A stretch of 64,000 nt of DNA from Nocardia niigatensis NBRC 100131. Lineage in GTDB: Bacteria; Actinomycetota; Actinomycetes; Mycobacteriales; Mycobacteriaceae. The translations under genes and the position numbers were made by a program. Shown here in pieces: positions 63,047 to 64,000 of this stretch (the first letter of the stretch is position 1; each line of letters begins with the position of its first letter). Below the pieces are notes generated by a model that did not search any database, was not told where the DNA came from, and saw only the letters and a program-made list of their open reading frames with translations. Location of the stretch: the NCBI RefSeq assembly GCF_000308655.1, contig NZ_BAGC01000026.1:124001-188000 (forward strand). Direction: 5' to 3'.

Positions 63047-64000
63047 ATGATCACTACCGATCAGACCGTTCAGACTTTCCTCGAGTTCTTCCGTGAACGC
63101 GGGCACCAACTCACACCGGGGCAATCGCTGATACCGCCACCGGGGGATCCGGTGCTGTTCACGACCTCCGGGATGCATCCGCTGACGCCGTATCTCGAGG
63201 GGCGGCCACATCCGCTGGGACAGCGGCTCACCGGCCTGCAGAGATGTTTGCGCACCACCGATCTGGACGAGGTCGGGGACGAGACCCATCTGACCGTGTT
63301 CGAGATGCTCGGATCGTGGTCGCTCGGTGACTACGGCGGACCGCAAAGTCTGCGATGGGGCTTCGAACTGCTGCACGACGGGTTCGGCCTCGATCCGCGG
63401 CGGATGCACGTCACGGTCTTCGGCGGGGACGACCGGGTCGAGCCGGACCACGAGTCCTGGCGCACCTGGGATGAACTGGGTGTGCCGGTCGAACCGACGG
63501 TTCACGAGAACTGGTGGTCGAACGGGCCCACCGGGTTGTGCGGGCCCGATTCGGAGATCTTCGTCTGGACCGGGACCGGGGTTCCGCAGGGCACACCGAC
63601 CGGTGACGATCGCTGGGTGGAGGTGTGGAATCACGTCACAATGCGGTATGTCAGGCATCCGGACGGCGGCCTGGAACCCCTGCGCCGCACCGGCATCGAC
63701 ACCGGGCTGGGCCTGGAACGCCTGGTGCGAATCCTGCAGGGCACCCGATCCGTCTACGAGATCGATCTCTTCCAGCCCTGGACGACCACCCTGCCCCGGC
63801 TCTGGCCCACCCTCGGCGAGTCCTCCGTGCGGCTGGTATCCGACCATCTGCGATCCGGCATCGTCATCGTCGGTGACCGAATCGTCCCGTCTCCCAACGG
63901 CCGTGGCCACGTACTCCGCCGGCTGATCCGGCGCGCGCTGACCACCCTGTGGCGCGACGACCCGACCCGCACCCTGTCCGACCTGCCGATCGAACTCATC
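63047..64000 (+). CDS. alanyl-tRNA synthetase-like protein (3' end outside the window)
   Basis: 318 codons are open to the window edge. The class II AlaRS catalytic domain is recognisable: FLEFFRERGHQLTPGQSLIP, TTSGMHPLTPYLEGRPHPLG, RCLRTTDLDEVGDETHLTVF, EMLGSWSLGDY, then EVWNHVTMRY and motif 3 GIDTGLGLERL. It diverges from housekeeping AlaS (for example TTSGMHP for TVAGMVP, CGPDSEI for CGPCSE), losing the conserved cysteine there, so it is probably a paralogue. GGAG lies 8 nt before ATG 63047. Whether editing and C-Ala domains follow cannot be seen. Confidence 0.8.
   Translation, partial: MITTDQTVQTFLEFFRERGHQLTPGQSLIPPPGDPVLFTTSGMHPLTPYLEGRPHPLGQRLTGLQRCLRTTDLDEVGDETHLTVFEMLGSWSLGDYGGPQSLRWGFELLHDGFGLDPRRMHVTVFGGDDRVEPDHESWRTWDELGVPVEPTVHENWWSNGPTGLCGPDSEIFVWTGTGVPQGTPTGDDRWVEVWNHVTMRYVRHPDGGLEPLRRTGIDTGLGLERLVRILQGTRSVYEIDLFQPWTTTLPRLWPTLGESSVRLVSDHLRSGIVIVGDRIVPSPNGRGHVLRRLIRRALTTLWRDDPTRTLSDLPIELI

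Overview
The window is GC-rich and reads like a mycolic-acid actinobacterium, most likely Nocardia or a close relative. The reasons are an infC-rpmI-rplT-tsnR-pheS-pheT block linked to an argCJBDFR-argGH block (as in Mycobacterium and Nocardia), a TIGR00027/Ppm1-type methyltransferase, a DUF222/HNH gene, an Rv1683-like hydrolase/acyl-CoA synthetase fusion, many GTG starts, and many start codons placed 6-7 nt after a TANNNT -10 element (leaderless mRNAs). I see no tRNA, rRNA, CRISPR array or intact insertion sequence.

Layout. 1-1.8 kb: the 5' part of an alpha/beta hydrolase, then a methyltransferase and a TetR gene behind a palindromic operator. 1.8-13.0 kb: the translation block (DUF1844-type gene, infC with an AUC start and an attenuator-like leader, rpmI, rplT, tsnR, pheS, pheT), interrupted by a TetR/MFS/DoxX drug-export unit, a lipB-like gene and a potassium channel gene. 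13.0-33.9 kb: an accessory stretch separating pheT from argC. It holds a coiled-coil protein, a DUF222/HNH pseudogene with three frameshifts, a hydrolase, a short Rho paralogue, two conserved unknowns, a D-serine-deaminase-like PLP enzyme, a GlxA regulator with a hydrolase, a flavin monooxygenase, a TetR-SDR-FadD operon with tandem operators, a gene interrupted by one amber codon, an F420-type nitroreductase, an ECF41 sigma factor and an LCP cell-wall ligase.

33.9-45.9 kb: arginine biosynthesis. argC-J-B-D-F-R is one run of 4-bp overlaps. argG and argH lie further on with a methyltransferase gene coupled between them. argC and argG share an almost identical 36-bp promoter/ARG-box element, so ArgR (encoded in the first operon) probably controls both. 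Between the operons are an unknown CxCG protein, a small secreted protein, a 52-residue amphipathic peptide and a trans-aconitate-methyltransferase-like gene.

46-53 kb: a small basic protein, an ECF sigma factor with a peroxiredoxin-like gene, an SMR exporter, threonine ammonia-lyase, an NCS1 permease and an nsrR-hmp nitric-oxide defence pair. 53.1-57.8 kb: a 2-methylisoborneol cluster (Family 2B encapsulin, 2-MIB synthase, GPP 2-C-methyltransferase, IPP isomerase) in which the shell and cyclase genes are both broken while the two downstream genes are intact. 58-64 kb: the Rv1683-like fusion, a TetR gene with a sterol-desaturase-family gene under related operators, and the start of an alanyl-tRNA-synthetase-like gene. 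That last gene is preceded by a leaderless 20-codon, alanine-rich leader ORF and mutually exclusive hairpins, which looks like a ribosome-mediated attenuator and is the best candidate here for something undescribed.
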